This document shows, piece by piece, positions 21,971-34,099 of a stretch of 64,000 bases of DNA. The stretch spans positions 380,754 to 444,753 of the forward strand of contig CABFPE010000559.1 of NCBI GenBank assembly GCA_900660155.1, read 5' to 3'. Numbering within the stretch: the first letter of the stretch is position 1; each line of letters opens with the position of its first letter. The stretch comes from Hofstenia miamia. Its lineage: Eukaryota; Xenacoelomorpha; Acoela; Hofsteniidae. Below the pieces are notes generated by a model that was given only the letters and a program-made list of their open reading frames with translations, did no database searches and was not told the DNA's origin. The translations under genes were made by a program, and so were the position numbers.

Positions 21971-24808
21971 TTATTTTGAAGAAGACAGTGCGCATTCCAG
22001 TTGTTGATTTCCTCGTTTTAATGATATTTCAATGTCCATGATTTTGGGTTGAATATCGTTTGGATCATCCATCACTGAAGCAGTCTCCTGACCTTGATCT
22101 GGCTAAAAGGGAAACTGTGATTGATTAAAATATTTAATTCTTACACTAGGTGGCGGTGGTACGTCAGGATGTGCTAGCTTTCTCCACGCCTTCGGATTTG
22201 AACAAAGAATACAAGAACTTCCAGCAGAACTAGGTCTGGAAGCTGGTAGTGAATTCAATGGGTCTCTGAAGTGCTCTCTTTGACATACATCCAGAGTATT
22301 GGTTGCTTTTATATTCATTGAATGACCTATTGAACGATGGCAATAAAATTATAGAGGCTTAGTAAATTAATAAAATAGAGAATAGTTATTTACATCCCAC
22401 TTTTAGATAAAAAGAAACCAAGCTGAAATGATTAATTGGTTAGCTGTGTGTTAATTAACTAGGGTTTTTGAAAGCTATTGATAGCTAGGTGGTAGTACAA
22501 TTATACTTATAAAAAATCTGTGTTCAAAGAATAGTATTATATTTCTGAAGTTTCTTGCAGTATTTGAGCCTAAAGTCTATATTGTAAAATCTGTATAAAT
22601 GCTAAGGTACTTCTTACCACCCTGCTATTGTGGGAAGTCGATTATTGTTGCATATAGAAACTAAGATAGTTATCAATTATTTGTTTTTATATAGTCTTTT
22701 CCGATCTTGAATGCATTATAAAATTGCTATTAGGTTGAGAACAGAAAAACGTAGCTTAAATTCAAGTACTTCAATATTATGTGCTTGTATGCGCAATAAA
22801 CAAGCAGAAAATGCTTGTGCAATGGAACAAATAGAAGCTTATATAAATGTCTCATTTATGTGGCAATCATAGCAATGCAGAAAACACTTCAAATATTTAA
22901 GCCAATTTGACCTTTCTAATATTATTTTGACGTCAGAAAATTCGTGGTATGTGTTAAATCTTTTATGAAAAAAAATTTCATCTAGAAGTATATAACAGGG
23001 TGACCGCCGAGTCAATGAGTATAGGGTTTCCCAGGGTTAACCGGATCACTGTATCTGTGTTTGAGACCCTAACTGATTCTCTACTAGTCGGGTAAGATGG
23101 GACGAATTGGAAACGGGGCGAATTGGACAATGTTGACTGAAACTGTTAATTGAGAATAAATTTGCAAAAAAATCATCATGTATTTGAATAAATTTGTTTC
23201 CTATAACATTCCTGCCATAATATACATGTTTCTGAAACAAAAGTTGTCCAATTCGCCTTATTATATTCATTTAATACAGCAGTTTTTATTGAAAAAATTA
23301 ACATGTACAAATCACACTCTATTAGTTATCAAAATACATATGCAAATTGGTCCAGATTGAAATTCGTAATTCTAGCACGCTTACACTTTACCTGACTTAC
23401 CTATAAAATCCCAAATATGATTAATATTAAAATAGAAATACATTCGAATAATCAACGATTTAGACCCTGAATGCCGCTTGTTAATCATGACGATATACAC
23501 ATAGTCTAGAGGTTTGAGGGCTGGCCTGGCACCCGCGGGCAGCCCGCAGGTTGCGGACGTGCACGGGCAAGCTTAAAATTCTTTCTTTGTTGGAATATCA
23601 TTACACTATTACATTTTACGTTACGTATAGGCTAATGTATAAATGTATATAATGTAAAGGAATTACACCGTTATTAAAGAGAACTTGCCGCTCGTGTGCG
23701 GTCTAAAATGTGAATGGGCGGGCTGCGGGCAGGCCAGAAAGTTTAAACGAGCGGGCTTGGGCCGAAAACCACGGCGCGCAAACTACTCATAAAATCTCAT
23801 GTGTTAAATATTATCGTCGGGTCATCGGTTCTTGTCTGCGGGTCGATGTGTATTCGGGTCAATGACCCGAAAAAGTGAGCCGGCAATCACTTTGGTATGT
23901 AAATGTGTTATTCAAAATAGATTCTTAGAGAATCAGAAAATGAATGATATTTTTTTATTAAAATTTATTAATGTTAAATACATATACTGTTTATGCTAAG
24001 AAAATGCTTGAAAATTTGAAACAATTTGCATGCTTTATCTATCGAAATTCGCCTTAAAAAATTGCTTCATATGATTTCAGATAAACACACACTCATTAAA
24101 TTCTTTAGACTAATTTCATATCAAGAATTTTTTTAAAATTTTAGCAAGAAATCCCAATAAATGTTCCCAGTGTAAAATAAATTAAATGTGTTTACCTGTA
24201 AGCTTTCCAAGGCGCATAGGGATCGCTGGAGCACTTCTTATTCTTGTTTCTCGTCTATTTTCTTTAAATGTATTTGCTGTTTTTGGTCGAGATGTCACCC
24301 CGATATCTTTTGATTTCATATCTAAGGTATAGTTATGAAATAGAAACCTACAAAAAGCAATAATCGGATTTTAGTATAGGCCTTTTGCTTAGAAAATCAT
24401 TTTACCATTATGCAATTTCGTGTAACAGTATTATAATTGATACAGGCTTATTAAAGATTTATTGCTTAGCAAATGGAAGAATATATATATATATCAGACT
24501 TGTCAACGAGCCGAGCTTCTAACGAGCCGAGCCGAGCCGAGCCGAACTTGAGCACAGTATTTGATGTACAACGAGCCCAAAACGAGCCTATTTTATACAA
24601 AGCAAGTTCATAGTTCTGCTTGTTAATTTGATTATGGAGATTTTTATTATTTTTTGGCTTTTCCTATAATCTTATTTAAGAAATGTTTATTAAATAATAG
24701 GAAGAGTTATGTAAAAAATTCTTTGAGCACAATATTTAAAAAAAATACCGAGCCAAGCCGAGCCGAGCCGAGCCGAGGCGAGCTTAGAAATGTCGGCTCG
24801 TTGACAAG

Positions 24809-24847
<39 letters not shown>

Positions 24848-27800
24848 CGGATATCTTTAAATTTTCTCAACTTGATTTGAACATATTTTCCCATGTTATA
24901 TAAATACAATCGTTTAAAGACTTAAATTTTTAATAGGCCAATTCATCTTAAGCGTAAATTCTATAGATTGACCTTTTTCTTTAATAAGTACATCTGTTAC
25001 AATGGTCATCGCTCAATTTTATGGCACTTTGACCCAAGCTTGTCGAAATATTCGCAAAATCCCTGGAAATTGCGAAACGAGTGTAGACTGTGAGTCACTG
25101 GCAATGTGCGGGTGATTCATCTTAAACTGAAATTTATGTTAATAATTGTATGAGACTAAATACTTTTAGTTTACTCATTTATTCAGAAGCATTTAGACAG
25201 TTTTTGCTTGAGAATATGACGTCAGTCATTATTTTTAGTTGAACTATTTTAACCCTCGACACCATTTCTTATTTTAGATTGAATGTACCATATCACAATT
25301 CGGACCTTTTTTGCTTCCCGCCCCCCTCCCCGCCCTAACATTATTTTCATAGAACATGGAAGGTTTGCATTGAAAACAAGAAACAGGATTTGTGACTTTG
25401 GGTTAGGGTTTAAGTCTATAAAAATATTACTTTAGGTTTATAGGTTTAGGAAACGCGGATTTCAGACTTTGGTTTAGGGCTTTGGTCTATAAAATGGGAA
25501 TTTAGGCTTTTCAGACTTTGGTTTAGGGTAGCCGCCTATAAAAAATAAGAATTTAAGCTTAGTTTCGGAATTTTGGTTTTAGTTTAGGAAACATGAATTT
25601 CAGACTTTGGTTTTGGGCTTAGCTCAATAAAAAATAAGAATATAGGTTTTCTGATTTTGGTTTAGAGTTTTGGTCCATAAGAAATAAGAATTTAGGTTTG
25701 GGTTATGGCTAAAATAATCCAAAAAAGATATCCTGAAAAGCGAAAAATATTCTGGTGAAATGAACAACTATCCAGGAAATCCGCTCTCGCCAAACAATTT
25801 TTTGTTTTCGAGGGTCAATATAACAGGATTCGTGCCAATAGTACTCTCATGGGAATTTTATATTAAAAAAAAAAGTTCGAATATATTTTCCATTTACTAT
25901 TTAGAGTGATACACAAAAAGTCTTTCATATAGTATAAAACATTCCTCATTTGTATATGAATCAATAAACATATTTTAATCTTATATATATATATATATAT
26001 CAAAAACAGGCCAAATGACTCGACTAAAATGCAGTTTTATAAAGGTTGTAATGGCGTTAAATTGCTTGGGCCTCAATGTTTTACTAATGGTTTTCGTATC
26101 GAGTTACTTGGTTTAATTTCAAATATGCACATTTTGATGTCTTTATTAGAATGCAGAGGACAGTATAAGCTTTGTAGACCGTATTTGTTCAGTAAATTCA
26201 GCCTCTGTTAAAATTCAATGTAAAAAACTTGGTCTTCCTCATTCGTCTAGTACTTCCGATTGAAATAAGGAAGATTTGCATTTCACATGCAATTTCCTTG
26301 TTAGTTGTGATATTTGGAATCACATGTACTTTATTTCGAACGCGCTTCGTAACCTCAACCATGATATAAGTTTTATACAACACTATAACATTTTATCATT
26401 TGAATTCTCAGCTATTCTCATTGTTATAAATTAGTGAATAAGTCACGTGAGGCCAACCTGTTTTCAACTCTGTCATTGAAGTTATAAAGCGCTGAATTTC
26501 CGACTGCTTCAAGAGATCTTCGTAAAAGTCATCGTATTTTGTCGGGTGATGCGGTTGGTAGACATCGAAAATTTCTAGGTACTGGGATTTACGGAAGCCT
26601 TTTCTAAATGTAGATTTCCTATGATTTTTTTACTAATTAGTTGAGTTGTGTTAAGTCAATTTTATTACAGAAAACCCAAACTTTTCATTAACTTTAAACA
26701 TATTAAATGTAAGGCCTAGCCTTATAAAGTAGAACACCCATTGGTTGGAATGTTATGAAGAGAAAATATTTCATCTTAACCTTTGCCAGTTTGGGTTGTC
26801 AGGGTGTATGATCTATTTTATAAAACAATGAAAATATTGCTAGTAACATTTATAATTTTATGTTCATACATAGGCATTCTAAAATACTTCTTAAAATAGA
26901 TTCGCATTGAAATACACAATATTTTATAACAAGTATTCACCAAAACTTTATAATAATTGGTGTATATGGAAATAACTCCGTCATAGAAAATGGAATTTGG
27001 TTACCACCGTGTTCTAATTTAAACTCATTTTCTAGTGAAAAACGAAAATGCAAGTGAAACTGAGCTTCCGATACATCATAGCTTCTTCACCAGAGCAGAA
27101 ATATTTATTCAAAAAAGCCATAGTTGTGAAACAAAGTGTCTTAGTCCCTTCGATGTACTGGATTCCTTTAAGCTAAAATAACTTCATTTTGCAAAAGACA
27201 AATTTAACTAATTTTTCGAACTGCGATTTATGCTTGAACACTGCCTAAACTGCTGGCCCCCTCTTAAGAACTACATGAGTAAATTGACCTTCTTTAACTT
27301 TGAACTATAATTGATTTTTTCAAAATCGCTTCCTCTCATTTTCTCGTTTTTTGATTTTTCATTTATAACTCATTGATTTTTTTATTAAAGTGCATTGAAT
27401 AAATTCTTAATATCATTACTAAGATTAGCAGAACTACCTGTTGTAAACAGACCCTGTCAGAAATGAATGTAAGGAATTTTGATTAACTTTCGCCAGAAGA
27501 GGTTTTCTAAACATTAGCATTAATTAGTGTTTATATTTAGAGTAATTGTATTATTCGAAGTTTTTCAAAACATGTTTTTGAGTATTCACTTTCTATTGAG
27601 ATTCATGTGTTGTTGAATGTAAATATTTATCGGCAAACAAATACAGAGATGTCATTCATCAACGTATACTCAAAAACTATACTCTAAAACTAATTTCTCT
27701 ATTTACAATAAAATATCTGCATTTTTATACACTTTGTAAATGTAAATTAATACAATTCCATAAAATATTTTAAGATTTTATTTTATTTAAGAATTGAGTT

Positions 27801-30800
27801 TTAAACTTTGTCAGAGGATAAGATGTATCTTGGAAATCACTAATAATATTGGATAGTTCATATGATTGTAGAAAACAAAAAATCAATTTACCAAGTATTG
27901 TAGAAATTGTACTTTGTATATTGTTTTCAATTAAAATATTTTTTGAATAACAGAATTAAGCAAATCAACAAGCAATTGGAAATATCTAGACATTCATATT
28001 TTATATCGGCTGTTGTCAAAGTTTGAATATTATATTTTGTTTTTATCTATTCGATAACTATAGTAAATTCTTAAATTAATGATTAATTTAAAAAGTTGAA
28101 CTTTAAAAAGAATGGCAAATCTCTTGATCTATTTATCCTACTTCGAAAGAAATTTTGAATATTATAAAGTACTGGAAATATGTATTCGACCACCTTGCTA
28201 TTTTGAATAATTTATAAACATTCATTGAATAGAGTGTGTCTAAGATTATAACTAAGTGTTACTTTGATTGAGAAAGGAAAATCTGTATCTCTAATACTAT
28301 AAAATATGTAGAATAAGAATTAGCTATTAATATTTAATCAAAATTAGAAAACTTGTGTTGGAAAAATGCATTCCGACACATGAAAAAATTTTAACAAATG
28401 AGCAAATCCGAAAAAAGTAAATTCAAAATAAATTAATAATTGATGCAATATAAACACTTAGCAACAAAATTTTCCCTTCTAATATTTTGTAGGGCGTCCC
28501 TTTGAACAAATAACGGCGTCAAGGCGATTAGGGATTGAAGCAAAAAGTCTTTCAAGAAAGCTGTTGGGAATTGCATACAATTTTTTTTATTGCCCTCCAC
28601 AGCTCGTCTTCAGAGTGAGGAGTATGCTGTCTAATTCGATATTTGACCTCTTTCCACATATTTTCGATAATGTTAAGGTCTGGAGATTGGCGAAGCCAAT
28701 CACTAAGGATAGCAACCCCATTATTATGGAAAATGATTTTCATTTCTTTTGAGGTATGACACGGAGCACCATTCTGCTGATATATTGAATCACTTGTAAG
28801 AAGTGACAAGAGTTCCTTTTCAAAAACCTGAGCATATTGAGAGCTTCGGAGAGTACCAGTGATGTGAACAACCTTGCGAAGGCCACACTTCCATATTGTA
28901 CCCCATATAATTACAGACTTCCCACTATACTTCATGGTCCCGATTAAATTGAGGTAAAAATCTGAATTTCTGCCCAGTTTGGTCTCTTTATCAATATTCT
29001 TTTCGATGAGTATAACTCAAATCTTGACTCATCTGAAAATATAACATTGGACCAACGTTTAGAGGAATTGTCTCTCATTAAATTACCTACTTCACCCGGC
29101 GTAATGTTTGCTTTGAGGTTAAGAATGGCTTTCTGGTTGCCACGAAAGTCCCAATTGAGTATTTCTTCACGATGTTTCTCACAGTTCTTGCTGTCACGAG
29201 GTTACCATCAGCTCATTCCTGGCGAAGTTTCTCTGAAGTCTTCCTGTGATTTCGCTTTAAAATGATTGGGAAGTTTTGGAGGTTTTCTTTGGTCTTCCGG
29301 AATTTGGCTTGGGGGCAATAAAGTTTTGAGAAGTGAAACGTCCTGTTTCTGCAACACCAAATCTAATTGAAAATTACCTATGACATTCTTGGCGTCCATT
29401 TCTTAGAAATATTTATGACACATCATTGCTGGCCGGATTCTTTTTTCCAGTACTGTATATACTGTAAAAATTATAATAATGTAATCAATGACAGGGCAAA
29501 CTAAGACTTGCTGTGTAAGAAACATGACCTCGTTTTGGAGCATTAGAGAAATCGCTATATATTTGTTAATATATATTTACTGAGTTGTAAAGAATATTAA
29601 GAATTTTAATAGTACAGAGGTATTTATAACTGTCTTTATCAGTTCCACCATAAATATAAGAGGTGTAGAGTATTTGTGCATCTATATTGGATTAAAAAAG
29701 GCAGGCAATAATTAAATTAAATTACATTTATGACATTAACCTTGTGAGATTCCAATTCTAATTAAAACAAATTCATTTCAAAACCTTACCTTTGGGGATA
29801 TTTAATCAAATGCGCTGATTGTCTTTCAGCTAAACAAAGTAAATTCAAATAACTATCAGCAATCTTACAGTGGCAATCAATTAAACGTGAATCTCTATTT
29901 CGATTCTCAATGGCGTCCAAATATTCTTTTGGAGGAGCTTTAGCAGAGGGCAGCTTTTGACTGTTTGCATGCGATCTCAGTACTCTAAAGTATTCTTAGA
30001 GATTATAATCATTAGAAATGCGATTAGACATTGAAAATGAACTTTTCATTAATATGTTCATTCAAAACATATGGATTAACAAGAAGAGGAGTAATAACAA
30101 TAATACGTAAGGTGATTGAATCAAAGATAAAAATGGTAAGATAGTAGAGACAGCAGAACAACGATTAGAACATGGAAATCAAATAAAATGAAAAATTGAA
30201 AAATATAGATAATTGCCAAAGAAAATAGAGAATATTGAAGGTAGTCTTAACAGTAATTGGCAGAATTGTTGTTGTTTGAAGCCACTTGGGCGGGCCTAGG
30301 CTAAGCTGTATTAGGGCGGGTTAGGCCTGCGCCTACCCAATCAGCCGAACTCCATTTGTGCCTGAAACAAAAGTACAACTTATAGAAGTCAAAATTATAG
30401 AAATGAGGAGGGATGATATCGCAAAACGGCTTCATTGCTAGGAACAGCTAGAGTCCAAAGGAAAGCTCTTAGACAGTTTGGAAACTGCTAATTTTTCAGA
30501 ACTGAGAATCATACCAACTTCAAATTGTGAACATGCAAGAGATAATGACATTATTAATATCTGATAAGCGTAAAAAAATAAAAGTAGGTCATTAAGAAAA
30601 AGTTCAACAATGTGCTTGGAAAAGGACATGGAAGAAATTGATAGATTCTTTCACATTTGGTTTTTTTGAATATATACTATTAATTCACTGATAGATAGAC
30701 TAGTTACACCGTATTAATGATTGCATAAGAACTGAAAAACTTGCAATATAAGCTATATAAACTAATATAAAGCAGAAAGTAGTAGATGAATCCCTACAAA

Positions 30801-32711
30801 TTTTAGTCGAAACTATGTCGTCCATAGAATTACATTATAGACTTCATGAATTTTTTTGCCTTAAATCATCCTTAAAAATATTTGGTAATGCACTCCATCT
30901 GTTCAAAAAATAATTATTTACCAATAATGATCAATTTTATAAAGCAATGTAACAATAAAATGCAATATGTGTATTAGAAATTTTAAAATTGAGCTTACTG
31001 GGTTTTTGTAACACCACTTCTTTCGGTTGAAACAATTTCGTCATCGCTCACAGTCCGTGAGTAAGCTGATTTGGCAGAGCGTGTTTTTGGCCATTTGTAT
31101 GAATTTCGTGGAAGTGTTTCGTATTCTTCCTAAATGTATGGTGTCAAGCATTTATCTTCAACTTTCTTTAAATTTTTCAAACTCACAACAACATTTTGAA
31201 GAGAAACTAGATCAAAAATACTCTAGAAATTTTTACACAATGCTTCCTAGCCAATACACTATATTTTAAACATACAGATGTTGGCACTTAAATATATAAT
31301 AATTGGGGAAAATTGCATATTACCGTATGTTCTTAAATAATTTGTTTCTTCGAAGCGATAGAATGAAAAACTGGAATTGTGCTTCTAATGCATAGTACAA
31401 GTCAACCCTAATATATTTAATATCAAAATTATTAACAGAAATGCACATTTTCAAAAGTAAAAAAATGTTCAATAGATGGCGTAATGAATCCTTTTAAATA
31501 GCAAATAGCGTGCTTTGTATCTAAGGTCATGTGCAGTATCCGTAGTAGCAATAGAAACGTACAATTCACACAAGTACAAATCTTGATCTTACTCACTTTG
31601 ATGGTTAATATACTTTCACATAAATGCAAAGAATTGTCACTTTCCTTTTTGTTTTATATAACTAGTATTAATAATGCTCAGAATAGGTCATTTTTTAGGT
31701 TTTCCCTCATTAAAAGGATGTGTTAGATTGTTGGCGTTAATGAATAACTTCCTTAAGATTTTTACTTATGTTTCATTGGTGTTTGTTGTATGTGCGAATT
31801 CAGGTAGAATATGAGTAGCTCGATTCAATCCACTTGCCAACAATTACTGTAAGATTGCGGCTTGTAGGGTTGAACAAGCAATTCAATTAATTAATGTTGA
31901 TTAAATATAGATTTCCATTTATGGCCATATTTTTCAAAAATTCTGTAGGCAGGATAAAATCAAAGGTTCAATGAATTTTGATGTTTTTTTGTCTTTGGTG
32001 TACACTCGTTTCTTAATTTTTATCATTCATTGAAGATCATTAATTTAATTAATATTTCTTAATCTACGATTAAATTATGTTTTCAAATTCATTTAAGTAT
32101 TTTCAGAGGAATATTTTGAATGAAAATGAACCAGTAAAAGCGGTAAGAACAAAGCATTTAAAATGAAAAATTTCTAACAAAGTAGGTGAAGTGCAACAAG
32201 ACTTGTCAACGCGCCGAGCTTCTAACGAGCCGAGCTGAGCCGAGCCGAGCAGAGCTTGAGCACAGTATTTGATATAAAACGAGCCCAAAACGAGCCTATT
32301 TTAGGCAAAGCAAGTTTATAGTTCTGCTTGTTAATTTGATTATGGAGATTTTTCTTATTTTTTGCAGTCAGTATGCCTTTCCTATAATCTTATTTAAGAA
32401 ATGATTATTAAATAATAGGAAGAGCTAAAACGAGCCTCATTCAAAGGTTTTTGTGGCGAGCCGAGCCGAGCTTAACTTACACAAAATTTAAACGAGCTGA
32501 GCTTGGAAATGTCGGCTCGTTGACAAGTCTGAGTGAAACTGACCGATTTCAAATCGTGGTTCCGTAGTATCTTATAATAGATTTGAGGCACTATATGTAG
32601 ACATTACTGTGCAAATCAAGACAAGATGAAGAAGAGCTTCTTACCTGTTCTTCAGTGCAAATGAAGCAAGATGAAATTTTGTCAAGATGGAAACAAGATT
32701 CTTTTGCTCGT
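21971..32711 (-). CDS. Unrecognised seven-exon gene, 5' end missing
   Basis: Exons in transcript order: 32711-32645, 31129-30999, 29984-29790, 26603-26458, 24321-24196, 22326-22145, 22102-21971. Every junction has GT-AG ends (GTAAG-like donors, except GTTGGC after the fourth exon), and the phases 0, 2, 2, 1, 1, 0 agree on both sides. This yields about 325 residues to the stop. I do not recognise the family. Visible traits: a Cys-rich start (CFHLDKISSCFICTEEQ), a basic Ser/Arg segment (KWPKTRSAKSAYSRTVSDD), and a probably folded middle (DCHCKIADSYLNLLCLAERQ and YQPHHPTKYDDFYEDLLKQS). A basic, probably disordered stretch follows (TSRPKTANTFKENRRETRIR), then a Pro/Ser-rich part (LPASRPSSAGSSC, VPPPPS) and an acidic end. 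The first listed exon starts in phase 2, so at least one more exon lies upstream. The 24321 exon has an in-frame Met at its start and might be an alternative start. Confidence 0.7.
23117..23257. repeat. Inverted repeat, probable small MITE
   Basis: GGCGAATTGGACAA (23117-23130) is perfectly inverted at 23244-23257. Just outside lies a related word, GGGACGAATTGG. The repeated GCGAATTGG word near the ends suggests a short non-autonomous element in an intron of the unrecognised gene. Confidence 0.5.
23504..23890. mobile_element. GGGC-motif hAT-like MITE plus adjoining fragment
   Basis: The left end (TAGAGGTTTGAGGGCTGGCC, then several CGGGC/GCCCG words) and the right end near 23790 (reverse complement TAGTTTGCGCGCCGTGG followed by GGCCCAAGCCCGC) are crowded with the same motif around an AT-rich core. 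A second fragment at about 23815-23890 carries GGGTC/GACCC words like those at 33415-33720. No transposase is present. Confidence 0.55.
24495..24812. mobile_element. hAT-like MITE, GAGCC family, copy 1
   Basis: The 318-bp element has perfect 20-bp terminal inverted repeats, CAGACTTGTCAACGAGCCGA, followed inward by arrays of the five-base word GAGCC/GCCGA at both ends and an AT-rich core. It is inserted in a (TA)n tract, so the target duplication cannot be read. It is intronic in the unrecognised gene. Confidence 0.8.
25380..25715. repeat. Degenerate minisatellite with TTTAGGG-like words
   Basis: A unit of roughly 50-65 bp recurs about five times: TTTCAGACTTTGGTTTAGGG, a GTCTATAAAA block, then AAGAATTTAGG. 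Copies differ by small changes and unit lengths vary. TTAGGG or TTTAGG occurs in each unit, which superficially resembles telomeric repeat, but the period is far longer than six or seven bases. Confidence 0.7.
28351..29455 (-). mobile_element. Tc1-type DNA transposon, dead, about 1.1 kb
   Basis: Ends are imperfectly inverted. The right end, read inward on the minus strand, is CAGTACTGGAAAAAAGAATC. The left end is ACTTGTGTTGGAAAAATGC. The minus-strand transposase C-terminal half is open at 28935-28552: MKYSGKSVIIWGTI, then IYQQNGAPCHTSKEMK and SPDLNIIENMWKEVKYRIR. These are the Tc1 DDE-core blocks. The usual QQDGAPCHT has Asn in place of the second catalytic Asp. The first Asp block (SDESRFELYS) lies upstream in another frame, and the DNA-binding region is mostly lost, so the copy cannot encode an active enzyme. 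It is intronic in the unrecognised gene. Confidence 0.8.
30265..30355. repeat. GGGC-rich fragment related to hAT-like MITEs
   Basis: CTTGGGCGGGCCTAGGC and TTAGGGCGGGTTAGGCC words in otherwise AT-rich intron DNA resemble the end of the GGGC family at 23504. No second end was found. Confidence 0.35.
32198..32531. mobile_element. hAT-like MITE, GAGCC family, copy 2, with 8-bp target duplication
   Basis: The element has the same ends and internal layout as copy 1 (AAGACTTGTCAAC... and ...GGCTCGTTGACAAGTCTG), 334 bp. It is flanked by AGTGCAAC (32190-32197) and AGTGAAAC (32532-32539), an 8-bp duplication with one mismatch. Eight-bp duplications and CAG...CTG ends point to the hAT superfamily. It sits in the first visible intron of the unrecognised gene. 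Confidence 0.8.
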
Positions 32712-33414
32712 CTGTAAAAATTTATGTCTGCAGAGGGCAATCAAGATGTAGAAACCCAAGAAATTTAAACATTAACTTTTGAACATTATTGCCAGCAAAT
32801 AGTGGTAATATAATTTTTAAACTTTTTACTGTCACAAATATAATTTTTCATTCTTCAGAAATATTTGGCCGATTTTTTCCTCTGTAGTAGTTTCTTGTTT
32901 GAAGTTTGATAAGCTGGTTTATTTAGTTTGAAACGGTAGTGCTTGTATTTCAAGCAGGACAGATTTTGGTAAGCATTATCTTGCTTGAGGATATTGGTCC
33001 AAGATGTGAAATTTGAAGTATATTGGGGATATACAAAACACTATCGAATAATGAAGCAGTAGTAAAAAAACTGCGACTTTATGGTATAGATTGAACATCG
33101 AAGGAGACATCGTCACTGACGCTAAGCGAAGTAGAGCGTAGGAGTGAATCCGCTGTGTGCTGTAACAGGCTCGATGTCCAAATACAGATGGGTGTCTCAC
33201 TACTTTTTTTCAGTAATGTATATTGATAGGTGTGGAGTGGTTCTGTGATGTGCACTACCTATTTGACTTCCTGGTCGCTTGTAATTATTAGTTTAATGAC
33301 TAAACATCTAATTTCCAACAATTTTTAATTACACTGCCTTTGTATTGCTTGAAATAACATTGAATTTGACAACTCAAATTAAGCCGCATGGTTAGTGTGC
33401 TATTAATCAGGATG

Positions 33415-33720
33415 AGAAATGGTCAAGCCGACCTGACTCGCGAGTCGGGTGAAAATTTAGGGTTGGACAAACACTAACAGAATTAAGGAGCAATTTAAGT
33501 CAAACATTTTAATCTCTTCAATTCTTAAAGAATAATGGATTTAAATTATTTTTCAATATTTTTTTTGATTTTGCAGTGTTTTTATTGATCCTTTTATCCT
33601 AAGCCATTTTTGTTTATTATACTAGTAATCTTTCCGGTCATGGGTGCTTGTTAAAGAGGTCGGGCCAGTTTGCGGGTCATTGTTAGACGGCCGAGGCGGG
33701 GTATTGGAAAAACCTCTAGT
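33415..33720. mobile_element. hAT-like MITE with GGGTC motifs
   Basis: The left end has GACCTGACTCGCGAGTCGGG. The right end has GGTCGGGCCAGTTTGCGGGTC and ends ACCTCTAG, the inverse of the CTAGAGGTTT start at 23502. About 200 bp of AT-rich core lies between. It is probably the same broad family as the element at 23504. Confidence 0.5.
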
Positions 33721-33891
33721 GTTGGCAGAAATGAACACTTAAAAACTCTAGCCCTGTACTTAATCATAGATCAGTGTTTTGTGCAATCTTAATAATCGGT
33801 TCCTTACAAAAGACAAAATTATACAGAACCTTTGTGCATGTGGTGAAAGTTTTTTAGTGTTTCAATATATTCGCTATTGTCGCCTGATTAG

Positions 33892-34091
33892 TTCCACCAA
33901 GTTGGTTGGCATCAAGCAAAGGCGGAAACGACAGCTGTTAATGTAAGAAAAAAGCCATAACATAATCGAGTAAGGTGTCGGTAAACTGGTTAGCATAGTT
34001 TTGGATTAAGGGTGTGTTGCTACAGGTACAACCTTCACGGGGACTAGCAAGGACAAAGCCACAGATTAAATGCAGAATAGCATGGCTATAA
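33892..34091 (+). CDS. Candidate two-exon plus-strand coding fragment (weak)
   Basis: An acceptor-bounded 51-nt stretch (33892-33942) reads FHQVGWHQAKAETTAVN up to a GTAAGA donor. After an 83-nt interval ending CTACAG, a second open stretch (34026-34091) reads VQPSRGLARTKPQIKCRIAW, Leu, then stop. Both are phase 0 and GC-richer than their surroundings. No family recognised, and both are short enough to arise by chance. Confidence 0.15.
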
Positions 34092-34099
34092 AATTTAAC

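Noticed and set aside
25390-25700. Interstitial telomere array
   Set aside because: TTAGGG-like words recur only once per unit of roughly 50-65 bp, not as a continuous six-base array.
32976-33200. Minus-strand 74-codon frame with GC-rich content
   Set aside because: No splice sites consistent with the neighbouring gene's required phase and no recognised similarity. It may be an unclassified repeat.
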